Positions 43,020-52,465 of a DNA stretch of 64,000 nucleotides are shown in pieces. Source of the DNA: Haloferax elongans ATCC BAA-1513 (GTDB lineage: Archaea; Halobacteriota; Halobacteria; Halobacteriales; Haloferacaceae); assembly GCF_000336755.1 (NCBI RefSeq), contig NZ_AOLK01000024.1:1-64000 (forward strand). Direction: 5' to 3'. Each line of letters starts with the position of its first letter. Positions within the stretch are counted from its first letter, which is position 1. A model generated the notes under the pieces. That model was not told where the DNA came from. It did not search any database and saw nothing but the letters and a program-made list of their open reading frames with translations. The position numbers were made by a program, and so were the translations under genes.

Positions 43020-44450
43020 CTATCGTTGTCCGTGAATCTCGTCCAGTTTCTCGACCGTCGGCGCGTTCACGACTGTAATCGTGTCCCCTTGTCGCGTCAC
43101 CCGATAGGCGTCGGCGAAGGGTCCCTCCTCGATGACGTAGGTGTTCGGAGCGACACGCTTCGCGCCGAGTCGGAGCTTGAGCGTCGTCGTCACGTACGCC
43201 TTCTCGAACTGCTCGGCGTCTTTCTCGGTGTCCCAGACGGTCTTCCAGACGTAGCCGCGGTCGTTCGGGTTCGCCTCGGCCACCTCGTCCGACACGGGGC
43301 GGTACGGAACGACGAGGTCGCCACCCCAACCTGCGGACGGGCCGCTCGTGTAGTTGTACGCCGAGTACGGACCGGGGTTGCGCTGGAGGTCCGTCTTGTC
43401 GATAGCCCCGTGTTTCCAGAACATGGCGAAGATGGACGCCTCGCCAACGGTGTCACCAACGGGGTCGGTGTCGTACTGCACCCAGTCGGCTGACGACCGG
43501 TCCTCGATTGTCACCTCGACCGGGCGCTCGTCGGGATACCGCTCGGGGTGGAGCACCTGTTCGGTCGAGACTGGCCGGTTCTCGTAGGCGTCGTTGACGG
43601 CCGCCCAGCCGCCGCGTTCGTGGAGTTCGGTGACGAACGTCGGCCCCTCGCTGTACGGCGTGTAGATGGTCAAGAAGACCGGGAAGTCCAGCGACCCGCC
43701 ACCCGAACTCCGCTCGGGGCGGGGGACACACTCCCACTCGCCCGCATCACAGCGGTCTTCGTACAGGCGGTCGACGTACCGGGCGTCGCCTTCGACGAGA
43801 CCGTTCTCGGCGAGTTGGGCATCCTGCGTTGCTGGCGACCCGTTGATGCCGAAGTGCTGGTCCTGCAAGGCGTGATGGAGTTCGTGTGCGAGCGTCCGGC
43901 GGTCGATAGCTGGCGTGTCGCTGTCGCTGACGATGACGATTCGGTCCTCCGAGGGCGAGTAGTAGCCGAGGACGGCACCCCCGTAAATCTCGTCGAACAC
44001 CTGTTCGATGGTACGGTCCTCGCCGACGAGGAGAAGTGACTCCCAGACTTGGTCGTTCCAGTCGGCGTGGACGGGGTCAGACTCGTCGTCGGACTGATTG
44101 CGGTACTCGGCGCGCGAGATGACTTCGACCGGGACCGGGTCGGTGAACTCCAAATCGCGCACGACTTCGACGCGCGCCATCGTCCGCGCGACGAATGCCT
44201 CGCGTTCGGTCGCGTTCAGGCCGTCAGATTGGTTCACGTCGATGCTCTCGTTGTGCCAGTAGCCAGCTTCCCAGCCGAGTCGGTCGGTCGGCGGGTCATC
44301 GGGCCACGACCACGCTGCGGAATCAGCGGTGGTAGTCGCGTCGGAATCGGCTGTCGCAGGCGTCGACCCCGGCGTCGAGGCGGGTGCGGAACACCCAGCG
44401 ACGACGAGGAAAAACACAGAGAGGAGGGCGGCGAGTTGGGACCGATGCAT
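43020..44450 (-). CDS. Hvo_1808-family lipoprotein with HELHH zinc motif, copy A
   Basis: A 476-residue surface lipoprotein: signal with lipobox VAGC (about 17-20), a Ser/Thr/Asp-rich stalk to about 50, then the globular domain. HELHHALQDQHF from residue 189 is a zincin-type HExxH site; a downstream Glu in LVEGDARYVD is a likely third ligand, as in gluzincins. Cys pair CDAGEWEC is conserved with copy B. The C-terminal 100 residues (KDAEQFEKAY, ADAYRVTRQGDTITVVNAP) match copy B closely. Activity is inferred; the family is annotated as a surface protein of unknown function. Confidence 0.84.
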   Translation of the reverse strand: MHRSQLAALLSVFFLVVAGCSAPASTPGSTPATADSDATTTADSAAWSWPDDPPTDRLGWEAGYWHNESIDVNQSDGLNATEREAFVARTMARVEVVRDLEFTDPVPVEVISRAEYRNQSDDESDPVHADWNDQVWESLLLVGEDRTIEQVFDEIYGGAVLGYYSPSEDRIVIVSDSDTPAIDRRTLAHELHHALQDQHFGINGSPATQDAQLAENGLVEGDARYVDRLYEDRCDAGEWECVPRPERSSGGGSLDFPVFLTIYTPYSEGPTFVTELHERGGWAAVNDAYENRPVSTEQVLHPERYPDERPVEVTIEDRSSADWVQYDTDPVGDTVGEASIFAMFWKHGAIDKTDLQRNPGPYSAYNYTSGPSAGWGGDLVVPYRPVSDEVAEANPNDRGYVWKTVWDTEKDAEQFEKAYVTTTLKLRLGAKRVAPNTYVIEEGPFADAYRVTRQGDTITVVNAPTVEKLDEIHGQR

Positions 44451-44492
44451 GCGAGAGGACAGGGTCGGCGGAGGAAAAAGCTTCTCGGCGCG

Positions 44493-44879
44493 TCAGCAGG
44501 CGGCGACAATCGCAGAGAACGTCTCGTCGTCCTGCCTGACGTAGCGAGTGCCGAACCAGAAGTCGGCCGCGTCGCTCTCACCTGGGAGCGTCACGTACCC
44601 CTCACGGGCCTGTTCAAACTCGGATTGGCGGTTCTGCGGGAGGTCTTCGAAGGCGACGACGGTCGCGTTCTCTGGAACCGCTGTCGTGGGTTCGATGTGC
44701 AGCGACGAGTTGCAGTTCATGTACGTCGGAGACTGCGTCGCAGTCGATGTCGTCGGCGACTGGGTCGTAGTCGATAGCGTCGGCGACGCTGCCGTGTCGG
44801 CGTCGTCCGCAACGGGAGCACCAACGCAGCCAGCGAGGGCGACAACCACGACGAGAAGAATGGACCGTAGAAGGGGCAT
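44493..44879 (-). CDS. Small lipoprotein with disulfide-type domain, copy B (DUF7979-like)
   Basis: A 128-residue lipoprotein with lipobox LAGC at about 15-18 and a short Ser/Thr stalk (to about 52). The external domain has C56 in YMNCNSS and C128 as the very last residue, mirroring copy A. VAFEDLPQNRQSEFEQA and GTRYVRQDDETFSA align with copy A. It follows the copy B protease gene by 60 bases and precedes copy A by 42, so all are probably one transcript. Confidence 0.78.
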   Translation of the reverse strand: MPLLRSILLVVVVALAGCVGAPVADDADTAASPTLSTTTQSPTTSTATQSPTYMNCNSSLHIEPTTAVPENATVVAFEDLPQNRQSEFEQAREGYVTLPGESDAADFWFGTRYVRQDDETFSAIVAAC

Positions 44880-44939
44880 ACTGTGTCTCTCACTCGGGAG
44901 GAAGTAAGTATCTTCCCGCGGTTGGAGCCGTGTCGTGCG

Positions 44940-46406
44940 CTACGCCGCCAATCCGGGTCTGATTTCGTCCACGTCGGCGGGGGTCGGCCCGTTGACGATG
45001 ACGACCCGGTCGCCGGACCGAACGACGCGGAAAGCGTCAGCGAACTGCCCCTCTTGGATGACGTAGACGCCGTCGTTCTGCTGGACGACACCCTGCGATT
45101 TGAGGATGTTCAGGTACGCTCGCTCGAACTCGCGGGCGTCTTTCTCGGTGTCCCACTCGGTCACCCAGACGTAGCCGTACTCAGTCTCAGAGCCAGCTTC
45201 GTTCCGGTACGGGAACAGTCGGTCGTTAGCCCAGCCAGCCGAGGGTTTGGCGTCGTAATTGTACGTGTCGTACGCGGAGCGAGTGTCGAGTAGCGAGCGC
45301 ACGTTCACGGTGTCGGCACCGCCCGTCCGGGCCTGATACCAGAACATCGCGTAGATGGACGCCTCACCGAGCGTGTCGGAGCCATCGACTCCTTGGTCGG
45401 GGAAGGTGGCCCAGCCGTTCGTCCCGGCGTCTTCGAACTCGATTGGCCGCGGTTCCTCGTCAGTTCGGTGGATGACCTGCTCGGAGGAGGCAGGCGGGTT
45501 ACGCATGGCGTCGTTGACGGCCGCCCACCCACCCGATTCGTACAGTTCATTCACGTAGACCGGGCCGTCGGAGTACGGTTGGAAGATAGTGAGGAGGACG
45601 CCGAGGTTGGGGCCGGAGCCACCAGAGCCACCGCCGGAGCCACCTGCTTTGGGCGTCTTTACGCAGTCCCACGTGCCAGCCTCACAGCGGTCGGCGTACA
45701 TGAGTTCGACGAGTTTCGCGTCGCCCTCGACGACGCCGTCGATAGCGAGGTCACCGTCTTGGGTCTGGCCGCGGTAGCGCTCGTCGGTCAGGTCGAAGTG
45801 CTGGTCTTGCAGCGCGTGGTGGAGTTCGTGAATCAGCGTCGCGTTGTCGATTGTCGGCGCACCGGTGGAGTCGGTGACAATCTTGATTTCGTCGTCAGAA
45901 GGCGAGTAGAAGCCGAGGACGGAGCTTCCGGTCGTGTTGCTAATCGCCGAGGCGCTGCCTTCTGATTCGCCGGTGACGAACATCGCTTCCCACACCTGGT
46001 CGTTCCAGCGGTTGAACTCGGAGTCGGCCGGTCCCGAGCGGCCTGCGTTGTCACGTTGGTACTGCGTGCGACTGATGACGCTCACGGGAACCGTCGAGTC
46101 GAATTCGAGTTCTCGAATGTGTTCGACGCGGGCCATCCCGCGTGCGACGTAGGCTTCGAGTTCGGAGTCGTTCAGGCCGTCGGACTGGTCGACGTCGATG
46201 GGTTCGTCGAACCAGTAGCCGTTTTCCCACCCGAGGACGTCACTGTCCGGGTCGGCAAAGCCCTCTCTGTCGGGAGCGGGCGTGTCAGCAGTCGACGAAT
46301 CGTCGGTCGCACCGGTGTCGGCCCCTGGCGTCGCCGTCGGGGCGGCACAGCCAGCGAGGACCAACAGGGCTGCGACGAAGATGACGCGGAGACCGGTGGT
46401 TCGCAT
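44940..46406 (-). CDS. Hvo_1808-family lipoprotein with HELHH zinc motif, copy B
   Basis: A 488-residue paralogue of the 43020 product. Lipobox LAGC at about 17-20, acid/Ser/Thr stalk to about 48, HELHH at 193-197 within LIHELHHALQDQHFD, VVEGDAKLVE downstream, and Cys pair CEAGTWDC. A glycine-rich loop (GGSGGGSGGSG) is specific to this copy. First gene of the run. The divergent neighbour is nicotinamidase. Surface-anchored peptidase is the best inference. Confidence 0.84.
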   Translation of the reverse strand: MRTTGLRVIFVAALLVLAGCAAPTATPGADTGATDDSSTADTPAPDREGFADPDSDVLGWENGYWFDEPIDVDQSDGLNDSELEAYVARGMARVEHIRELEFDSTVPVSVISRTQYQRDNAGRSGPADSEFNRWNDQVWEAMFVTGESEGSASAISNTTGSSVLGFYSPSDDEIKIVTDSTGAPTIDNATLIHELHHALQDQHFDLTDERYRGQTQDGDLAIDGVVEGDAKLVELMYADRCEAGTWDCVKTPKAGGSGGGSGGSGPNLGVLLTIFQPYSDGPVYVNELYESGGWAAVNDAMRNPPASSEQVIHRTDEEPRPIEFEDAGTNGWATFPDQGVDGSDTLGEASIYAMFWYQARTGGADTVNVRSLLDTRSAYDTYNYDAKPSAGWANDRLFPYRNEAGSETEYGYVWVTEWDTEKDAREFERAYLNILKSQGVVQQNDGVYVIQEGQFADAFRVVRSGDRVVIVNGPTPADVDEIRPGLAA

Positions 46407-46550
46407 ACACCCAACTTAGTCCCGGGAGGGAAGTACCTTGTCCGATTCGCTCGGCGAAACTAAATCGGAGTTTTCGTTCCCCGACGAAGTCTCCCGTTTT
46501 GCACCTCACCGGAGCGTAGCGTTTTGCGTCTGCCGCCACTAGGCTCACGT

Positions 46551-47123
46551 ATGCCACTCGACCCGACACGAACCGCGGTTATCGTCGTCGACATGCAGAA
46601 CGGCTTTTGCCATCCTGACGGGAGCCTGTTCGCCCCGGCGAGCGAGAGCGCGCTCGACCACGTGAATGCGGTTGTTTCGCGCGCCCGCGAGGCCGGTGCT
46701 CGCGTCGTCTACACCCGCGACGTACACCCGCCGGAGCAGTTCGAAGACGCTCACTACTACGACGAGTTCGAACGCTGGGGCGAACACGTCGTCGAGGGGA
46801 CGTGGGACGCCGAATTGGTCGACGAACTCGACGTTCGCGACGACGACTTGGTCGTCGAGAAACACACCTACGACGCGTTCTACCAGACGGAACTCGAAGG
46901 CTGGCTGGAGTCACACGGCATCGACGACCTGCTTATCTGCGGGACGCTCGCAAACGTCTGCGTCCTCCACACTGCCGGCAGCGCCGGGCTTCGGGACTAC
47001 CGACCGATGCTCGTCACAGACGCACTGGGCTCCCTCGACCCGGACCACAAGGAGTACGCCGTCGAGCACGCAGACTGGCTGTTCGGCGAGACGACGACCA
47101 TCGAGGAGATACAGTTCGAGTAA
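46551..47123 (+). CDS. pncA: Nicotinamidase / isochorismatase-family hydrolase
   Basis: The 190 residues have the cysteine-hydrolase triad at D14 (VVDMQNGF), K104 (VVEKHTYDAF) and C137 (GTLANVCVLHTA), with the expected cis-peptide and metal-site surroundings (DVHPPEQFED). Nicotinamidase (nicotinamide to nicotinate) is favoured because nicotinate phosphoribosyltransferase lies nearby, but other isochorismatase-like amidases share the motif. ATG 46551 is used; the frame is open nine codons upstream without support. Confidence 0.82.
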   Translation: MPLDPTRTAVIVVDMQNGFCHPDGSLFAPASESALDHVNAVVSRAREAGARVVYTRDVHPPEQFEDAHYYDEFERWGEHVVEGTWDAELVDELDVRDDDLVVEKHTYDAFYQTELEGWLESHGIDDLLICGTLANVCVLHTAGSAGLRDYRPMLVTDALGSLDPDHKEYAVEHADWLFGETTTIEEIQFE

Positions 47124-47146
47124 GACAGACGACCGCAGAGTCGCGG

Positions 47147-47629
47147 CTACTCCCGGAACAGCCGATACGCGCCCTGTCCCGTCGCGACGGCGTCGTCCCA
47201 CTCGGTCGATGGTGACTGCCGACGCGCGACGTCTTCGTCTTCTTTGGGGTCCGTGCTGACGACGGTGATGGTGCTGACGCCGACGCTCCCGCCGGCACGG
47301 ACGACTTCGGCGACGGCAGTCAGGTCGCCCGAGGCGCGACGGAGGTAGTTGACGTTGAGGTTAATCGTCGCGACGCCGCCGGAGAGTGGGTCGTCGAGCA
47401 TGGTTCGGAGGGCGATGCCACCGGCAGTATCGATGAGCGTCGCCGCGATACCGCCGTGAATCGTCGGCGGCGACACCGTGTTCGTGAGCTTCTCGTCGTA
47501 CGGAATCGTCATCACGAGACGGCCGCGCTCGATGGCGTCGACGCGGGTGTTGAGCCACGAGAGATAGCCGTGTTCGTCTTCGATGTGCCGCTGGACGACC
47601 GCAGCGGCGTCGGCGGGAAAGTCGTCCAT
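47147..47629 (-). CDS. PaaI-type hot-dog thioesterase
   Basis: A 160-residue single hot-dog domain. HGGIAATLIDTAGGIAL near 68-84 is the central helix with the PaaI-family catalytic-site residues, and the strand GVATINLNVNYLRRASGDLT follows. Likely hydrolyses acyl-CoA thioesters; the specific acyl group is unknown. Between pncA (convergent) and a divergent sensor kinase gene. No operon partner. Confidence 0.86.
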   Translation of the reverse strand: MDDFPADAAAVVQRHIEDEHGYLSWLNTRVDAIERGRLVMTIPYDEKLTNTVSPPTIHGGIAATLIDTAGGIALRTMLDDPLSGGVATINLNVNYLRRASGDLTAVAEVVRAGGSVGVSTITVVSTDPKEDEDVARRQSPSTEWDDAVATGQGAYRLFRE

Positions 47630-47738
47630 GTCATGAACGTCTCTTTGGGATTACCATGTAACCGACGGTCGAGGCAGCCTAACCGGGAGACGGCACAGTC
47701 ACCGGCCGTCTGAAGAGAGTGTCGGCGAGTGACGTGAG

Positions 47739-47745
47739 ATATATA
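47739..47745 (+). promoter_or_regulatory. TATA box of the 47771 kinase gene
   Basis: ATATATA is centred 29 bases before ATG 47771. This places transcription start at about that ATG and excludes the upstream ATG at 47759. Confidence 0.6.
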
Positions 47746-47770
47746 CACTCGCCAAAAAATGCTAGGTGGT

Positions 47771-50362
47771 ATGAGCGAGTCCCGTGTCCTGCTCGTCGAC
47801 GAAGGCGGCGAGTGTCGTCTCACGCCCGCCATCGAAGGACGCGGACTCACAGTCGACGTCTTCTCGGAGCGGTCGTCGGTGGTCGATGCACTCGACGGCG
47901 CGGTCGCTAGTGTCGTCGTCCGGGGGGAACCCGACACCGACTTCGTCTCCGAGATTCGTGACCGCGCAGGAGATATTCCCGTGTTCTTTCTCGCCGGTGA
48001 GTCTGACAGTACCGCCACGGTGACGGCACAGAGTAGCGCGCTCGTCACCGAGGACCCAGTGACAGACGGTGGTGCCGACGCGCTCGCGGCCCGCATCGAG
48101 CGCGTCTCTGAGTTCTCGCAGTGGGCAGGCGAGTCCGACGAACGCGAATCACTCTACCGTACCATCGTCGAGCAGAGCCACGACGCGATCTTCATCGCCC
48201 AAGACGATGGCTACAAGTTTTGGAACCAACGGTTCACAGAACTGGTCGGACTCGACGACGCCGAAATCGCCGACGCTAGCCTGCTGGATGTCATCCACCC
48301 CGACGACCGCAGCCGAATTGCCGACATATACGAACAACGCCGACAGGGCGAAGACGCCCCCAACAACTACGACGTGCGCATCGTCGACGATGACGGCCAG
48401 ATACACGCGTGCTCGGCTAACGCGCAGGATATCGAATACCGAGATGAGTACGGCGTCCTCGTCACGGTGCGCGACGAGAGCGAACAACACGAGACGGAAG
48501 CACGGTTTCAGGCGCTCGTCGAACACGTTCGAGACATCATCACCGTCATCAGCTCGGACGGCACCATTCGCTACGAGAGCCCAGCCGTCGAGCGCATTCT
48601 CGGGTACGGCCAAGAAGATCTGGTCGGCGAACGCGTCGTCGACAAGGTCCACCCCGACGACAGAGACGAAATCAAGGAGATAATCGCGGAGTCACTCCGC
48701 ACTGGCGACGACACGAAAGAGCCGATTCGGTACCGGTTCGAGGACGCCGACGGGTCGTGGCGATGGTTGGAGTCGGTCGCGAGCAACCAGACCGACACGT
48801 CCGTCGACGGCTTCGTGGTCACGACTCGCGATATCGACGACCAGCGAAAGCGCGAACAGCGCCTCGAACGCTACGAGACGATAATCGAGAGCATCCAGCA
48901 AGGAGCCTACGTCGTCGACGAAGACGGCGTGCTCCAGTACGTCAACGACATCGCCCTCTCGCGAACTGGTCTGCCGAACGGGTCGCTCGTCGGCAATCAC
49001 TTTTCTGTCGCCTGCGACGTTGGGTTGCTCGACGACGACCAGTACGAACTGCTGGCGGACGCGTTCGACGCAATTCTCCGCGGAGAAAGCACAATCGAGC
49101 GGTTCGAGCTCCAGCTCAATCTGCCCACGGACAACTACGTCGTCGACTTCGCTGTCTCACCGATTACCGCCAGCGACGGGTCGGTGACGGGCGCAGTGGG
49201 CATCTCGACTGATATCACCGCGCGCAAGCGATACGAAGAGCGACTCAACGCGCTTCACGCATCGACGCGACAACTGACGAGCGCGACGAGCCGCGAAGCG
49301 GTGGGCGAAGCCGTGTGTGACGCCGCACGGGAAGTCCTCGATTACGAGGTCAGCGGCGTCATGCTGTACGACGAGGACAGTGACGCACTCGTCCCCGTGG
49401 CGTTCACCGAACCAGCGAAGGAACTCTTCGGGGAGATACCCCCGCTCCCGCGCGGAACTGGCCTCTCGTGGGAAGTGTTCGAGTCGGACGAACTCCGGTA
49501 CTACGAGGAGGTCGATTCGAACCCACAACGGTTCGACCCGGATACGGATATCACCGAAGAACTCCTCGTTCCGATACCGGACCACGGCGTCCTCTTCGTC
49601 GGTGCAGTCGACGAAGGGCGATTGTCAGACCAACGAATCCCATTAGCGCGGGTGTTGGCGGCGAACGCGCGGGCGGCACTCGACCGAGTCGAACGCGAGC
49701 AACTCTTGCGACGGCGCGAGCGTGAACTCGCGCGGCAAAACGAGCACCTGGAGTCGTTCGCGTCGGTCGTCTCCCACGACCTCCAGAACCCGCTCAGCGT
49801 CGCGAACGGCTACCTCGAACTCGCACAGGAGAACTTCGACGGCGACGAACTCGACCGCGTCGAGAACGCACTCGACCGAATCGAGGACATCGTCCAGGAC
49901 GTACTGGCACTGGCGCGAAACGGCCAGACGGTCGACGAGGTCGAACACCTCTCGCTTCGCTGCGTCGCGTCCGACGCGTGGAATATCGCCGCGGCGGACG
50001 CGCCGGAGGCGACACTCGAGTTCGAGACGGACATGCACCTGCGGGCACACGAAGGTCGTCTCCGCCAACTGTTCGAGAACCTGCTCGCGAACGCGATTCG
50101 ACATGGCGGTGACGACGTGACGGTTCGAATCGGCGAACTCGACGACAGAGAGGGCTTTTACGTCGCAGACGACGGCCCCGGCATCCCGGACGGAGACCGG
50201 GCGCGCGTCTTCGAAGCGGGCTACACCACGAACCCCGACGGAACCGGATTTGGCCTCAATATCGTCCAGAGCATCGTCAACGCCCACGGGTGGAGCGTCT
50301 GGTTCTTCGACAGCGAAGAGGGCGGCGCTCGGTTCGAAATTACCACCGAAGACGGCAGGTAA
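47771..50362 (+). CDS. Multi-PAS/GAF sensor histidine kinase with degenerate receiver domain
   Basis: An 863-residue cytoplasmic kinase. N-terminal receiver-like domain (1-115) lacks the phospho-Asp: the expected position reads VVVRGEP (R51), although D10-E11 remain. Three PAS domains follow (about 125-245, 248-365, 370-485), then a GAF domain (about 490-640), HisKA with H669 in VVSHDLQNPLS, and HATPase (NLLANAIRHG, ADDGPGIPDGD, GTGFGLNIV). The ATG is fixed by the promoter spacing. No cognate response regulator is adjacent; PfkB kinase follows. Confidence 0.9.
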   Translation: MSESRVLLVDEGGECRLTPAIEGRGLTVDVFSERSSVVDALDGAVASVVVRGEPDTDFVSEIRDRAGDIPVFFLAGESDSTATVTAQSSALVTEDPVTDGGADALAARIERVSEFSQWAGESDERESLYRTIVEQSHDAIFIAQDDGYKFWNQRFTELVGLDDAEIADASLLDVIHPDDRSRIADIYEQRRQGEDAPNNYDVRIVDDDGQIHACSANAQDIEYRDEYGVLVTVRDESEQHETEARFQALVEHVRDIITVISSDGTIRYESPAVERILGYGQEDLVGERVVDKVHPDDRDEIKEIIAESLRTGDDTKEPIRYRFEDADGSWRWLESVASNQTDTSVDGFVVTTRDIDDQRKREQRLERYETIIESIQQGAYVVDEDGVLQYVNDIALSRTGLPNGSLVGNHFSVACDVGLLDDDQYELLADAFDAILRGESTIERFELQLNLPTDNYVVDFAVSPITASDGSVTGAVGISTDITARKRYEERLNALHASTRQLTSATSREAVGEAVCDAAREVLDYEVSGVMLYDEDSDALVPVAFTEPAKELFGEIPPLPRGTGLSWEVFESDELRYYEEVDSNPQRFDPDTDITEELLVPIPDHGVLFVGAVDEGRLSDQRIPLARVLAANARAALDRVEREQLLRRRERELARQNEHLESFASVVSHDLQNPLSVANGYLELAQENFDGDELDRVENALDRIEDIVQDVLALARNGQTVDEVEHLSLRCVASDAWNIAAADAPEATLEFETDMHLRAHEGRLRQLFENLLANAIRHGGDDVTVRIGELDDREGFYVADDGPGIPDGDRARVFEAGYTTNPDGTGFGLNIVQSIVNAHGWSVWFFDSEEGGARFEITTEDGR

Positions 50363-50442
50363 GGCGGCGTCGAAAGCCCGCGCCGTCGCCAGCGTTGCCG
50401 CCGAGGTAAACACCTAATCTACGCGCTTTCGAAGGCGGTGGT

Positions 50443-51570
50443 ATGACTCGACCAGACGAAGCGACGAGGCAGGCGGTCGACTCCTGCCGAGACGAACTGC
50501 CGGAGACGGTCGACGGCGGGCGCGTCGTCTTTGGATTCGACGGCTATATCGACCGCGTTCGAGAGTTCGTCTCCGAGCGACAGTCGGCGACAGCGTACGA
50601 ACGACTACCGACCCTGAGTGCCTTCGCCGAGCGCGTGAACGACTCGGTCGAAGCCGAGAGTTCGCTCACGTTCGAGTGGATACAAGACGGCGTCAGAACC
50701 GGCGGCCACACAAGCCACCTCACCCGCGCATTCGGTGAGTTCGGGTACGACCCGGCCATCGTCGGCTGTCTCGGCGACCCGCCGGAAGACCCGTTCGTCG
50801 ACGAGTTCGGCGAGTTCCCGCTGGAGACCCTCGGCGACCCGGGATACACCGACGCCGTCGAGTTCGATGACGGGAAGCTGATGCTCAGCGAGATTGGAGG
50901 GTCGATGACACTCGACTGGGCAGACATCGAAACGAAGGTCGGCCGCGACAGACTCGCCGAACTGGTCGACGGGACCGAACTCCTCGGCATCGGGTACTGG
51001 TCGGAGATGCCCGAACTGCCCGACGTGGTACGCGGACTACGGGAAGACCTGTGGCCGACACTCTCGTCCCCACCGGAGACGCTGCTTTTAGACCCCGGTG
51101 ACCTCCGAAAGCGAGAACCGGCTGTCGTCGCCGCCGGTATCGACCGCGTGTCGTCTCTCGACGACGCGGTCGATGTCGTGGTCTCCGCGAACCGGTACGA
51201 GACGCGCTATCTCGCGCAACTCGCCGGAGTCGAAGAAACGGATTTCGAGACGGAAGCCCGCGCCGCGTTCGACCACCTCGGCGTCTCTCGGTTCGTTGGC
51301 CACGGAATCGACGCTGCCCACCTCGTCGACGAGAAAGAAGCCGTCTCCGTGCAGGTGCCGCGAACCGACGACCCGGTGCTCACGACCAGTTCCGGTGACC
51401 ACTTCAACGCGGGACTCGCCCTCGGGCACGTCCTCGGCCTGAGCAAAGCGTCGACGCTCGTCGTCGGAAACGCCGTCGCTGGCCACTTCGTTCGGAACGG
51501 AACGCCGCCGACGTACGACGAGATTCGGTCGTTCGTTTCGGAGTATCTCGAGCTATTCGATGGTTTATAA
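50443..51570 (+). CDS. PfkB-family sugar kinase-like protein
   Basis: A 375-residue ribokinase-fold protein. VVFGFDGYIDRV near 28-39 is the substrate-side motif, GGHTSHLTRAFGEFGYDPAIVGCLG the next PfkB signature region, and TSSGDHFNAGLALG near 331-344 the anion-hole motif. The last motif reads SSGDHF where DTxGAGD is usual, with its Asp at about 335 as the catalytic base. Sugar or nucleoside substrate is unknown. A CCTAATC box lies about 28 bases before the ATG. Confidence 0.83.
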   Translation: MTRPDEATRQAVDSCRDELPETVDGGRVVFGFDGYIDRVREFVSERQSATAYERLPTLSAFAERVNDSVEAESSLTFEWIQDGVRTGGHTSHLTRAFGEFGYDPAIVGCLGDPPEDPFVDEFGEFPLETLGDPGYTDAVEFDDGKLMLSEIGGSMTLDWADIETKVGRDRLAELVDGTELLGIGYWSEMPELPDVVRGLREDLWPTLSSPPETLLLDPGDLRKREPAVVAAGIDRVSSLDDAVDVVVSANRYETRYLAQLAGVEETDFETEARAAFDHLGVSRFVGHGIDAAHLVDEKEAVSVQVPRTDDPVLTTSSGDHFNAGLALGHVLGLSKASTLVVGNAVAGHFVRNGTPPTYDEIRSFVSEYLELFDGL

Positions 51571-51775
51571 ATAGTACTTGACCAGACAAGAGGCAGAAGT
51601 AAGTGATTAATACCTCATTGTTACCATGTCGGAGGCACCCAACGGGCGCGTCGCTCGTTCTCCCCACAACCCACCACCACCACACGGGCGACATTGGCTG
51701 TCCTCGGCATGGCGGTCGCGCAACGGCCGCTGTCCTCTCCTTCAAGAATCCCGGTAGTACTCGGACGTAACTGTG

Positions 51776-52465
51776 CTAGTTCGACTCAGTCTCCTCGGTC
51801 GTCTCGGTCGCGAGAAGTGACTCGACGATGTGTCGTGTCGCACGACGCAGACGTTGTGAGAGTGCCTGTTCAGAGATTCCGAGTTCGGCAGCAACCTCTG
51901 AGAGTGATGTCTCCTTCGGCGACTCGAAGTACCCCTGTTCGAACGCCAGTTTGAGCGCGTCGAGTTGCTTTTTCGAGAGCGTCCGTCGGTGTAAGCGGCG
52001 CCTATCGACGTGACTCGGTTCGACCCGCCGGATGTCGATTTCGAGGCCGCGTTCGAGACACGCGTCGTGGAATTCGGCAGTCCTCTGGTTGGTCGGAAAG
52101 AAGATAGACAGCGTCCAGCCGTCTTTGGTTCCCTCCATCCGACGGACGATGCCGTCGAAATCTCGAATTGCCGAGATGATGCCTTCTTCTTGGGACCGCC
52201 ACCAGCAGCGATAGAGACGCTCGTCTGAACCGGCGGTGATTAACTCGAACCGGTCGACACCGGGGTGCGTATCGAGACACTCGTCGACGAGTGGAGCGTC
52301 GTTTCCGAACGCGACGAAGTACGGCACTGGCTCGCTCGCTGTCGGGATTCCACCGACGAACTGAATGAAGAGGTCGTCACTCTCGGCGAGTATCGAACCG
52401 AGATGCGTCTCTTCGAGAGAGAACCCAAGTTCCACTTCGTATCCGGTTCCTGCGCCCGCACCCAT
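51776..52465 (-). CDS. HTH_10 (bacterio-opsin-activator-type) transcriptional regulator
   Basis: The 229 residues comprise an N-terminal sensor-like domain (about 1-150) and the haloarchaeal HTH_10 domain (about 160-215: LSKKQLDALKLAFEQGYFES, then SLSEVAAELGISEQALSQRL). Members control single adjacent or distant genes. It is not clustered with an obvious target; convergent with PfkB and divergent to none. An AT-rich start region lies near 52540. No GAF or PAS motif in the N-domain. Confidence 0.87.
   Translation of the reverse strand: MGAGAGTGYEVELGFSLEETHLGSILAESDDLFIQFVGGIPTASEPVPYFVAFGNDAPLVDECLDTHPGVDRFELITAGSDERLYRCWWRSQEEGIISAIRDFDGIVRRMEGTKDGWTLSIFFPTNQRTAEFHDACLERGLEIDIRRVEPSHVDRRRLHRRTLSKKQLDALKLAFEQGYFESPKETSLSEVAAELGISEQALSQRLRRATRHIVESLLATETTEETESN

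Noticed and set aside
51624-51755. 43-codon frame MSEAPNGRVARSPHNP between PfkB and HTH_10 genes
   Set aside because: His/Pro/Arg-rich composition, and the reverse-strand frame is equally poor. Treated as non-coding.
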